From Aquabacterium humicola (GTDB taxonomy: Bacteria > Pseudomonadota > Gammaproteobacteria > Burkholderiales > Burkholderiaceae_C), in contig NZ_JARGNB010000001.1 in assembly GCF_030167915.1 (NCBI RefSeq), positions 1,798,001 to 1,862,000 of the forward strand: 64,000 bases of DNA. The letters are read 5' to 3'. Position 1 is the first letter of the stretch. Every line of letters starts with the position of its first letter. The notes beneath the pieces are model-generated. The model made no database searches. It was not told where the DNA came from and saw only the letters and a program-made list of their open reading frames with translations. This document shows positions 55,061-62,936 of this stretch, in pieces. The position numbers were made by a program, and so were the translations under genes.

Positions 55061-56278
55061 TCAGGTCAATGCGGGCACGCGGCGGCCCTTGGCCGACAGC
55101 GCGCGGCCGTAGACGTCGCGGTAGCGCGCGACGCTGGTGGCCCAGGTGCGCTCGACCTCGACGAATCGGCGCGCCTGCATGCGGATGCGCGGCCAGTCGG
55201 CGCGGCGCTGCAGCACGCCGGCGATCGAATCGGCCAGCGCCTGCGCATCGCCGGCCTTGAACAGGAAGCCGGTCTCGCCGTCGCGGATCAGCTCGCGGTG
55301 ACCGCCGACGTCGCTGGCCACGAACATGCGGCCCTGGGCCATCGCCTCCAGCGGCTTCAGCGGCGTCACCAGCTCGGTCAACCGGATCGGCAGCCGCGGG
55401 TAGGCCAGCACGTCGATCAGCTCGTAGTAGCGCTGCACCTCGGCATGCGGCACGCGGCCGGTGAAGATCACCCTGCCGGACAGGCCCGCGGCCTGCACCT
55501 GCGCCTTCAGCGCCGCGTCCTGCGGTCCGCCGCCGACCATCAGCACGCGCAGGTTCGGATGTGCCGGCAGCAGGCGCTGCACCGCATCGACCAGCAGGTG
55601 CAGGCCCTCGTAGCCGTAGAACGAGCCGGCGAAGCCGAGCACCACCGCGCCGTCGAGCCCGAGCCGCGTGCGCAGCGATTCGTCGGCCGGCGCGCCGAAC
55701 TGGAAGGTGCCGACGTCGACGGCGTTGGGGATCACGGTGATCTTGCCGTCGGCGATGCCACGCGCACGGATGTCGCCGCGCAGCCCCTCGCAGATCGTCG
55801 TCACCTGGTCGGCCCAGTGCAGCGCCAGCGACTCGAGCCCGCGCGAGACGCGGTAGCGCAGGCTGCCTTCGGTGGTGGTGCCGTGGTCGACCGCCGCGTC
55901 CTCCCACGAGGCGCGCATCTCGTAGACCACCGGAAGGCCGTGCTTGCGAGCGACCCACAGGCTGGGCAGCGCGTTGAGCACGGGCGAGTGGGCGTGGATC
56001 AGGTCGGGCCTGAGCTCGCCGATCAGCTGGTCGAGCCGGCGCGCGGTGAGCTTCATCTGCGCGACGAGGCCGGTGTTGTCGGCACTCGGCGTGCGGTGGA
56101 AGGTCCAGCCGTCGACCTCGTCCTTCAGCGACGTGCCGGGCCCCTGCTTCGGCGACGTGAGGTGCTCGGTGTGCCAGCCCAGCGCACGCTGCTGCGTCAG
56201 GATCGACAGCGTGCGGAACGCGTAGCCGCTGTGCAGCGGCGCCGAGTGGTCCAGCACATGGAGGATCTTCACCGACAT
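55061..56278 (-). CDS. TIGR04063-type XrtA/PEP-CTERM system glycosyltransferase
   Basis: 405 residues of the GT4 type. The start KILHVLDHSAPLHSGYAFRT and DGWTFHRTPS are hallmarks of this XrtA-linked family. YEMRASWEDAAVDHGTT is typical of the acceptor domain, and TPLKPLEAMAQGRMFVASDVGG carries the catalytic Glu. The start ATG overlaps the stop of the upstream amidotransferase by one base (TGATG). Confidence 0.92.
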   Translation of the reverse strand: MSVKILHVLDHSAPLHSGYAFRTLSILTQQRALGWHTEHLTSPKQGPGTSLKDEVDGWTFHRTPSADNTGLVAQMKLTARRLDQLIGELRPDLIHAHSPVLNALPSLWVARKHGLPVVYEMRASWEDAAVDHGTTTEGSLRYRVSRGLESLALHWADQVTTICEGLRGDIRARGIADGKITVIPNAVDVGTFQFGAPADESLRTRLGLDGAVVLGFAGSFYGYEGLHLLVDAVQRLLPAHPNLRVLMVGGGPQDAALKAQVQAAGLSGRVIFTGRVPHAEVQRYYELIDVLAYPRLPIRLTELVTPLKPLEAMAQGRMFVASDVGGHRELIRDGETGFLFKAGDAQALADSIAGVLQRRADWPRIRMQARRFVEVERTWATSVARYRDVYGRALSAKGRRVPALT

Positions 56279-58215
56279 CAGACCGTCGCCTCGGCGATGC
56301 GCGGTTCCGGCCGCTCGACGCCGGCATCGACGACGTTGCGCAGGAAGGCCTCGAACATCAGCAGCGTCCACAGCGGCGCGCTGTAGTCGCGCGCGCCGCT
56401 CTGGTGGTCGTCGACCAGGCGCCTGAGGTAGTCGCGGTTGAACCAGCCGGTCTGCGCCAGGCGGTCGCCGAGCACCGCGTCGCGCACGCGTGCTTTGAGC
56501 GGCCCGCGGAACCAGCGCGCCAGCGGCACTGCGAAGCCCATCTTCGGCCGGTACAGGATGTCGTCCGACAGCCGCGGCTCCATCGCCTTCTTCAGCAGGA
56601 ACTTGCCCTCCTGGCCGCGGATCTTCAGCGACGTCGGCAGCGTGGCCAGCCACTCGATCAGCGGATGGTCCATCAGCGGCTCGCGCACCTCGAGCGAATG
56701 CGCCATGCTGGCGCGGTCGACCTTGGTGTTGATGTCGCCGACGAGGTAGGTCTTGTAGTCGAGGTACTGGATCAGTGCCAGCGGATCGTCGGTGCCGGCC
56801 CGCGCGGCATGCGCATTGAAGACCTCCAGTGCGTCGTAGCCGCCCAGCGCGGCCTTGAAGCGCGGGCTGAAGAGCTCGTCGCGCATCGGCCCGCGCAGGA
56901 TCGACACCGAATGGAAATAGGCCTCGACCGAGCTGCGCGCCATGCCCTCGAAGGTGGTCTTCGCGCGGAAGACGCGCGGCGCCCAGTCGGCCTTGGGATA
57001 GACGCGCCCGAGCAGGCCGAACAGCGGCCGGCGCAGCGTTGCGGGCAGCGCGGCGCGCATGCGCTCTTCCATCAGGTGCAGCCGGTAGCGGCGGTAGCCG
57101 CCGAAGGTCTCGTCGCCGCCGTCGCCCGACAGCGCCACCGTCACGCGCTTGCGCGCGAGCTGGCAGACGCGGTAGGTGGGGATCGCCGAGCTGTCCGCGT
57201 AGGGTTCGTCATACAGGCGGGCGAGCGTGTCGATCAGGTCGAAGTCGTCGCTCTTGACGGTCTCGACGTGGTGCCGCGTCTTGTACCGGTCGGCGACGGT
57301 CTGCGCGAAGGCGGACTCGTTGAACTGCGGGTCGTCGAAGGCGATCGAGCAGGTGTTGACCGGCTCGTCGCTGACGCCGGCCATCGACGCGACGACCGCG
57401 CTGGAATCGACGCCCCCGGACAGGAAGGCCCCCAGCGGCACCTCGGCGATCATGCGCAGCTTGACCGACTCGTCGAGCCGATGCCGCAGCTCCTCGCAGG
57501 CGTCCTCGGCGCTGATGTTGTTGTCGAGCGTGAAGCGCACGTCCCAGTACGGCTTCGGCTCGGGCATCGGTTCGCCGCGGCGCCATACGAAGGCGTGTCC
57601 GGGTGGCAGCTTCAGCGCCTGCTTGAACACCGTGCGCGGTTCGGCAACGTAGCCGAGCGCGAAGTACTCCTCCACCGCCAGCGGGTCGAGCGTGCGGTCG
57701 AGCCCGCCGTGCGCGAGCACCGATTTCAGCTCCGAGCCGAAGGCCATCCAGCCGTCGTCGAGCAGCGCGTAGTACATCGGCTTGACGCCCATGCGGTCGC
57801 GCGCGAGGAAGAAGCACTGCTTGTTCTTGTCCCACAGGCCGAAGGCGAACATGCCGCGCAGCTTGTCGACGCAGCGCTCGCCCCAGGCTTCCCAGGCGTG
57901 CACGATGCACTCGGTGTCGCTCTTGGTGTGGAACTGGTAGCCCATGGCCTGCAGCTCGGCCATCAGCGACTGGTAGTTGTAGATCTCGCCGTTGAAGACG
58001 ATGGCGACCGACCTGTCGGCGTTGAACAGCGGCTGCTGGCCGGTCGCGATGTCGATGATCGACAGCCGGCGGTGGCCCAGCCCGAGCCCGGGCTCGATGT
58101 GCAGGCTGCCCTCGTCGGGGCCGCGGTGGTGCTGCGAGTCGTTCATCCGCTGCAGCACGGCGCGATCGGGCGTGCGCTGGGCGCGGGTGTCGTAGAGGCC
58201 GGTGATTCCGCACAT
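56278..58215 (-). CDS. XrtA/PEP-CTERM system amidotransferase
   Basis: 645 residues. Cys2 is present (MCGITGLYDT). RMNDSQHHRGPDEGSLHIEP fits the XrtA amidotransferase family (TIGR03108-like). SGGVDSS is at 266-272. The ATG at 58215 is required for an exposed Cys2, so the longer frame to 58248 is wrong. It transfers amide nitrogen from glutamine to an unknown carboxylate in the glycan pathway. Homologues are needed for floc formation in activated-sludge bacteria. Confidence 0.92.
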   Translation of the reverse strand: MCGITGLYDTRAQRTPDRAVLQRMNDSQHHRGPDEGSLHIEPGLGLGHRRLSIIDIATGQQPLFNADRSVAIVFNGEIYNYQSLMAELQAMGYQFHTKSDTECIVHAWEAWGERCVDKLRGMFAFGLWDKNKQCFFLARDRMGVKPMYYALLDDGWMAFGSELKSVLAHGGLDRTLDPLAVEEYFALGYVAEPRTVFKQALKLPPGHAFVWRRGEPMPEPKPYWDVRFTLDNNISAEDACEELRHRLDESVKLRMIAEVPLGAFLSGGVDSSAVVASMAGVSDEPVNTCSIAFDDPQFNESAFAQTVADRYKTRHHVETVKSDDFDLIDTLARLYDEPYADSSAIPTYRVCQLARKRVTVALSGDGGDETFGGYRRYRLHLMEERMRAALPATLRRPLFGLLGRVYPKADWAPRVFRAKTTFEGMARSSVEAYFHSVSILRGPMRDELFSPRFKAALGGYDALEVFNAHAARAGTDDPLALIQYLDYKTYLVGDINTKVDRASMAHSLEVREPLMDHPLIEWLATLPTSLKIRGQEGKFLLKKAMEPRLSDDILYRPKMGFAVPLARWFRGPLKARVRDAVLGDRLAQTGWFNRDYLRRLVDDHQSGARDYSAPLWTLLMFEAFLRNVVDAGVERPEPRIAEATV

Positions 58216-58251
58216 GGCTAGTTCTCGTCGGCTTGGGTGATGCACCACGCG

Positions 58252-59169
58252 TCAGCGCGGCGCGGGGAGCGGATCGTATAGTGTGACGCCGCGCCGTGCC
58301 GCCTCGACCAGCTGGCGCGTCAGCTCGCCGGCGCGGGTCGCGAACAATGGCACGTGATGGAACTGCCACTCCGGCAACGCCTCGGGCGTGACGATCTGGC
58401 GCAGCTTCCAGATGTCGAAGCGACCGTCGACACCGCGCGCACGCAGCTCGAACGGGATCTCGCCGTCGCGGTCGACCAGGGTCATCGGCAGCGGCACGCC
58501 GGCGCGCGAAGGCACGGGGAACTCGTCGCCCATCAGCTCCTCGACGTGGTGCGCCTGCGTCAGCACCTGGATCGGCTTGCCGATGCCGATGATGCAGGTG
58601 TCGAGCCGGGCCATCGTCTCGAACGGACTGCCGCGGCCCGCCGGGCTCGATGCGTGTTCATGGCCGCGGGTCAGCTCCTCGGCGAGCGGGCCGAGCGCGC
58701 TGATGCGGTAGACCGGATGCCGGCTCTGGCGCACGCCGGGCATGCGGCGGAACAGCTCGGTGGCCAGGCCCATCTGCGACGGCGTGCGGCGCAGGTCGAA
58801 GCGCGGATTGCGCTGGAACGTCGCATAGGCCCCGCCGTCGCCCGGCTCGCCGAAGTAGAACGCCGGCATCGCCAGCGTGCGCTCGGGCCCGCAGTAGTCG
58901 ATCAGCATGCGCACCAGGTCCAGCGGCGTGTCGGTGAACATGGGCTTCATGTGGTTCACCGAGCTGTGCACCATCAGCACCTCGAAGTCGCGGCCGATGC
59001 GCTGCTCGAGATGCGCGCGCAGCGCCGCGCAGTCGAAGGTGCCGTGCACCAGGCGCAGCAGCGGCGCCGCCCGCTGGCGCGCCGCGAGGTAGGTGTTGCG
59101 CAGACTCTCGACGCGCTGATCGGTCAGGTAGCGCTTGGCGAGGCCGGATGCGAATTCGAGCGGGCTCAC
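58252..59169 (-). CDS. AAC(3)-family acyltransferase in the polysaccharide operon
   Basis: 305 residues of the antibiotic-acetyltransferase fold. VLMVHSSVNHMKPMF and RHPVYRISALGPLAEELTRGH, then SPFETMARLD and IGIGKPIQVLTQAHHVEE, carry the conserved catalytic pattern. The genomic setting (28 bases after an ACP gene, before glycan genes) argues for N-acylation of an amino sugar, possibly from an ACP thioester, rather than drug resistance. The start is GTG at 59169. Confidence 0.82.
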   Translation of the reverse strand: MSPLEFASGLAKRYLTDQRVESLRNTYLAARQRAAPLLRLVHGTFDCAALRAHLEQRIGRDFEVLMVHSSVNHMKPMFTDTPLDLVRMLIDYCGPERTLAMPAFYFGEPGDGGAYATFQRNPRFDLRRTPSQMGLATELFRRMPGVRQSRHPVYRISALGPLAEELTRGHEHASSPAGRGSPFETMARLDTCIIGIGKPIQVLTQAHHVEELMGDEFPVPSRAGVPLPMTLVDRDGEIPFELRARGVDGRFDIWKLRQIVTPEALPEWQFHHVPLFATRAGELTRQLVEAARRGVTLYDPLPAPR

Positions 59170-59197
59170 CGTCGAACGCTCGATGCACGCGGCTCGT

Positions 59198-59437
59198 TCA
59201 CTGCACGCCGCTGCGTTGCAGGTACGACAGGATGGCCGGCACCGACTTCAGGCCCTCGAAGTCCTCGACCTCGATGTACAGGTCGAAGGTCTGCTCGAGC
59301 GCCATCATCAGGTTGACCTGCCCCAGCGAATCCCAGGCCGGCAGGTCCTCCGTCGACGTGGTCTCCGTGATCTTCGCGGGCGGGACTTTCAGGGTGGTGG
59401 CGATGGTGGACTGCAGACGGCCGAAGAGGCTGCTCAT
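59198..59437 (-). CDS. Acyl carrier protein paired with the FkbH-like enzyme
   Basis: 79 residues. The phosphopantetheine serine lies in AWDSLGQVNLM, and DLYIEVEDFEGLKS forms the helix III region. The ATG overlaps the stop of the fkbH-like gene (ATGA). It is distinct from the ACP at 27739 (little similarity outside the DS motif) and probably carries a hydroxyacyl or glyceryl group made by the HAD partner. Confidence 0.88.
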   Translation of the reverse strand: MSSLFGRLQSTIATTLKVPPAKITETTSTEDLPAWDSLGQVNLMMALEQTFDLYIEVEDFEGLKSVPAILSYLQRSGVQ

Positions 59438-61338
59438 GCGGGAACTCCGGTCAGGCGCGGTTCGGTGGAAGGAATGGCGGAATCGGCGAAACGCACGTCG
59501 ATCGGGAAGGCCGCGGCATCGCTCGCGGGCTGCGTCTGCAGGTCGCGGCGGTAACGCCCATCGGCACCCGGCTCGAAGCCCTGCTCCGGCAGGAAGTGCC
59601 TGACCAGGTCGTTCTTCGCGGTGGGCAGGTAGTCGGCGACGAGCTGATGCACGCCGCGCTCGGCCAGCAGCCGCATCTGCGCATGCAGGAAGGCGGCTTC
59701 GGCCTGGCGCCCGATGACGCGGCAGGACATCAGGAAGGTGTCGAGCTCCGCGCTGGCCGGCCCGACCAGGCGCCACATCGCGAGGCCGACGATGCCGCTG
59801 TCGCCGAACACGTCGGCGAGCGAGAAGTCGAACACCAGCCACTGGTCGGACTCGAGCGCCGCGCGCATCTGCTCGTCGTCGTAGCGGCGCGTCGTCAGGT
59901 TGAACTGGTTGGTCTTGCGCGTCAGCTGCGCCAGGCGCGCGAGGTGGCCGCGCTCGTCGAGGCCGACCTGCATCTTCATCTGCAGCCGCGCCAGGTAGTC
60001 GGCACCGCCTGCGCTGCCACCGAGCTCCTCGGCCAGCTCCCGGCGGCGCTGTTCCTGCGCGTACATCTCGGTCTTGGCCAGATCCTCGGCGGTCAGCGAG
60101 AGCACCTCCAGCCGCGCGACGCGGTCCAGGCAGCCCGGCACGTCGACGGCGCGGGAAGGCACCTGCACCACCTCGACCTCGGGCAGCCGGTGCCGCACCG
60201 CGGCGCACTCGTGGTCGCTGTCGTCGACGAAGATGAAGGACTCGAGGCCGAGGTTGAGCTCCTTGGCCAGCGACACGAGGTTGTCGGCCTTGGGCTCCCA
60301 GTTGACGCGGCGTGCCGCGAAATGCTCGGCGCGCAGCACCTGGTGCGGGTGGTCGCGCAGCACCTGCTCGACGTCCGCCGGGTTGTTCTTGCTGCACATC
60401 GCGAGGATGAATCCACGCTGCTGGAAGTCGAGGATGCGGCGCTGGAACTCGACGTACGCATTGCCCGGATAGTCGGGGCCGAGCGCGATGCCGTCGAAGC
60501 CGTCTTCGCCGACGATGCCGCCCCACAGCGTGTTGTCGGCATCGAGCACCAGCACCTTGGCCTGGCGCGCCGCCTTGACCTCGGCGACGGCCATCACGCG
60601 CTGGGTGAACTCCATCGCCGCGGCGGCGGTGAACGGGTAGCGCGACGAGTACCAGTACCGGCGGTCGAAGAAGTTCGCGCGGCCGACCTGCAGCATCGCC
60701 TCGTCGAGGTCGAGCAGCAGCGAGGCCGGGCACTCGGCGCGCATCCAGGCGCCGATGTCGGCCTTCAGCGCCGACCACCACGCGGCTTCGGACGTCTCGG
60801 CCGACGCGTCATAGAGCCCGAGGCTGGGCTGCGCGACCGGCGGCAGCAGCGTCAGCAACAGCTGCCCGACCGGCTGCGCCCGAAACGCCGACAGCCACTC
60901 GCGCAGCTGGGCCAGGCAGGCCGCGCGCAGCGCATCGCGCCGGTCGGCCGGAAGGCCGACGATCGGCCGCGACAGATCCGGATGCAGGTCTTCGCGGCGC
61001 AGCATCAGCAGCGTCACGTCGGGCCGATGCGCCACCAGCGGCGAGCCGGGGCGGGCTTCCTGCAGCGCGAGGCCGTAGGGCGCGTGGTAGGTCTCGAGGG
61101 CGAATCCGGAGAGGGCGGCGTTCAGATCGAGCCAGGGCTGCAGCAGGTCGCTGGTGTAGGTGTGCACGACGGCCAGGCGCAGCGGCTTCGGCGCCGGCTC
61201 GATGGCGACGAGGCGCTCGCGCAGGGCCTGGGCTTGCGGCAGCGTCAGCGGCGCGCGCAACTGGCCGAGCTGGTGGCGCACCGCGGCGCGGTTTTCGAGA
61301 GTCAGCAGGCGATCGATGTCTGCCATTGCAGTGGCCAT
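59434..61338 (-). CDS. HAD-IIIC family (FkbH-like) protein
   Basis: 634 residues. The N-terminal about 250 residues match the extension found in FkbH proteins (FFDRRYWYSSRYPFT). The HAD core begins at DADNT (266-270), with CSKNN and FVDDS as motifs II and IV. A GNAT-like C-terminal domain (about 400-570) includes RKTNQFNLTTRR. FkbH proteins load three-carbon acids from glycolytic intermediates onto ACPs. It heads the minus-strand operon, and GATAAT at 61376-61371 may be its -10 element. Confidence 0.88.
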   Translation of the reverse strand: MATAMADIDRLLTLENRAAVRHQLGQLRAPLTLPQAQALRERLVAIEPAPKPLRLAVVHTYTSDLLQPWLDLNAALSGFALETYHAPYGLALQEARPGSPLVAHRPDVTLLMLRREDLHPDLSRPIVGLPADRRDALRAACLAQLREWLSAFRAQPVGQLLLTLLPPVAQPSLGLYDASAETSEAAWWSALKADIGAWMRAECPASLLLDLDEAMLQVGRANFFDRRYWYSSRYPFTAAAAMEFTQRVMAVAEVKAARQAKVLVLDADNTLWGGIVGEDGFDGIALGPDYPGNAYVEFQRRILDFQQRGFILAMCSKNNPADVEQVLRDHPHQVLRAEHFAARRVNWEPKADNLVSLAKELNLGLESFIFVDDSDHECAAVRHRLPEVEVVQVPSRAVDVPGCLDRVARLEVLSLTAEDLAKTEMYAQEQRRRELAEELGGSAGGADYLARLQMKMQVGLDERGHLARLAQLTRKTNQFNLTTRRYDDEQMRAALESDQWLVFDFSLADVFGDSGIVGLAMWRLVGPASAELDTFLMSCRVIGRQAEAAFLHAQMRLLAERGVHQLVADYLPTAKNDLVRHFLPEQGFEPGADGRYRRDLQTQPASDAAAFPIDVRFADSAIPSTEPRLTGVPA

Positions 61339-61513
61339 GAGGTCCGGCCTCGAGCGTGAGCAAGCCGGCGATTATCCATCCCGACCATGTCGGCCCGGCC
61401 CCCACGGCCGGGTGTGCGGCGCCGTGGCAGCCGTCCAATTTGTCACGGACGGCGCCCTCGCAACGGCAGCCACAATCGGCGCTCCAGCCGCCCGGCGCGC
61501 ACGCCAAACGCCC

Positions 61514-62932
61514 ATGACCCTGCCCCAGCCTCTCGGCGTCCACGCTTTCAGCGCCGACGACCAGCGACGCTTCGCCGCGCTCAGCGCCGACGTCAACCCG
61601 ATGCACATGGATGCCATCGCGGCGCGCCGGCTGATCACCGGCCGGCCCGTGGTGCACGGCATCCATACCCTGCTGGCGGCCCTGGAGCGCCTGCCGGCCG
61701 AAGACGGCGCGGTACTGCGGCGCATCGATTGCGAGTTCGTCAACCCGGTGTGCGTCGACGATCCGGTCGAGTTCTGTCGCGCTGAACACGATGGCGAAGG
61801 CGTGGCGCTGCGGGCGTCGGTGTCCGGCCTCGAGTGCACGCGCATCACGCTCGACGGCCCCGCCGGCGCGCTGCCCCGGCCGCGTGAGGCCGCGCCGGAC
61901 ATCGTCGCGGTGCCGGCCCAGCCGATCGAACGTGCGCCCGAATCGTGGGTCGGCCAGATCCAGGTGCTGCCGCTGCCGGCGGCCGACTTCGCCGCCGCGT
62001 TCCCGCGCACCAGCGCGCAGCTCGGCGAACGGCGCGTTGCGGCCATCGGCCTGCTGTCGGCCTACGTCGGCATGGTCTGCCCGGGCCTGCACTCGGTGTT
62101 CTCGTCGGTGCTGCTCGAACCCGGCGACGGCGCTGCCGACGCGCTGCGCTTCGAGGTGCTGAAGTACGACCCGCGCTTCCGGCTCTTCGTGGTCGCCTTC
62201 GACGGCTGCATCCGCGGCCAGCTGAAGGCCTTCCAGCGTCCGCCGGCGCAACCGCAGCCGACGATGGCCGAGTTGGCGCCCGCGCTCGGCGCCGGGGACT
62301 TCGCCGGCCGCCACGCCTGGGTCATCGGCGGCTCGCGCGGGCTCGGCGAGCTGGCCGCCAAGCTGGTGGCCAGCGGCGGCGGCAGCGTCACGCTGACGCA
62401 CGCGTCCGGCGCCGACGACGCGAGGCGGGTCGCCGACGAGATCAATGCCACGGGCCGTGGCGCGGCCGCGGCGCGCCGGCTCGACCTGCTGAACGCCGAC
62501 CTGGCCGCCTGGATCGCGGCTGCTGCGCCGCCGGACGTCGTCTTCTACTTCGCGACCCCGCGCATCTATCGCAAGAAGGCCGGCGTCTTCGATGCGGCCC
62601 TGTTCGACGAATTCATGGCCTTCTACGCCCACCGCTTCGAGGCGCTGTGCACGCTGCTCGAACGGCACGCGGGCGAGCGGCGCGTGCGCGTCTTCGTGCC
62701 GTCGACGGTGTTCATCGACGACCGTCCGAAGGGCATGACCGAGTACACGATGGCCAAGGCGGCCGCCGAGGTGCTGGCCGCGGACCTGGGCAAGTCGCTG
62801 CGCCGGGTGCAGATCGTCTGCGAGCGCCTGCCGCGGCTGCCGACCGACCAGACCACATCGCTGGTGCCGGTGCGCTCGGCGTCGGCCGTCGAGGTGCTGC
62901 TGCCGCTGGTGCGGCGGCTCTTCGCCGACTAG
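61514..62932 (+). CDS. Double-hotdog (MaoC-like) / short-chain dehydrogenase fusion
   Basis: 472 residues. The first hotdog domain (1-120) has the hydratase pattern SADVNPMHMD (Asp26, His31) and VVHGIHTL. A second hotdog-like domain without that motif spans about 140-245. The C-terminal SDR (265-472) has the cofactor loop GGSRGLG (272-278) and YTMAK (411-415), giving the catalytic Tyr and Lys. It should interconvert enoyl-, hydroxyacyl- and ketoacyl-thioesters. It diverges from the FkbH-ACP-AAC(3) genes across a 175-base region. Confidence 0.8.
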   Translation: MTLPQPLGVHAFSADDQRRFAALSADVNPMHMDAIAARRLITGRPVVHGIHTLLAALERLPAEDGAVLRRIDCEFVNPVCVDDPVEFCRAEHDGEGVALRASVSGLECTRITLDGPAGALPRPREAAPDIVAVPAQPIERAPESWVGQIQVLPLPAADFAAAFPRTSAQLGERRVAAIGLLSAYVGMVCPGLHSVFSSVLLEPGDGAADALRFEVLKYDPRFRLFVVAFDGCIRGQLKAFQRPPAQPQPTMAELAPALGAGDFAGRHAWVIGGSRGLGELAAKLVASGGGSVTLTHASGADDARRVADEINATGRGAAAARRLDLLNADLAAWIAAAAPPDVVFYFATPRIYRKKAGVFDAALFDEFMAFYAHRFEALCTLLERHAGERRVRVFVPSTVFIDDRPKGMTEYTMAKAAAEVLAADLGKSLRRVQIVCERLPRLPTDQTTSLVPVRSASAVEVLLPLVRRLFAD

Positions 62933-62936
62933 CGCG

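Noticed and set aside
58252-59169. Aminoglycoside resistance gene, from AAC(3) similarity
   Set aside because: It sits inside an ACP and glycan operon with no mobile element around it; acylation of an amino sugar is the more sensible reading.
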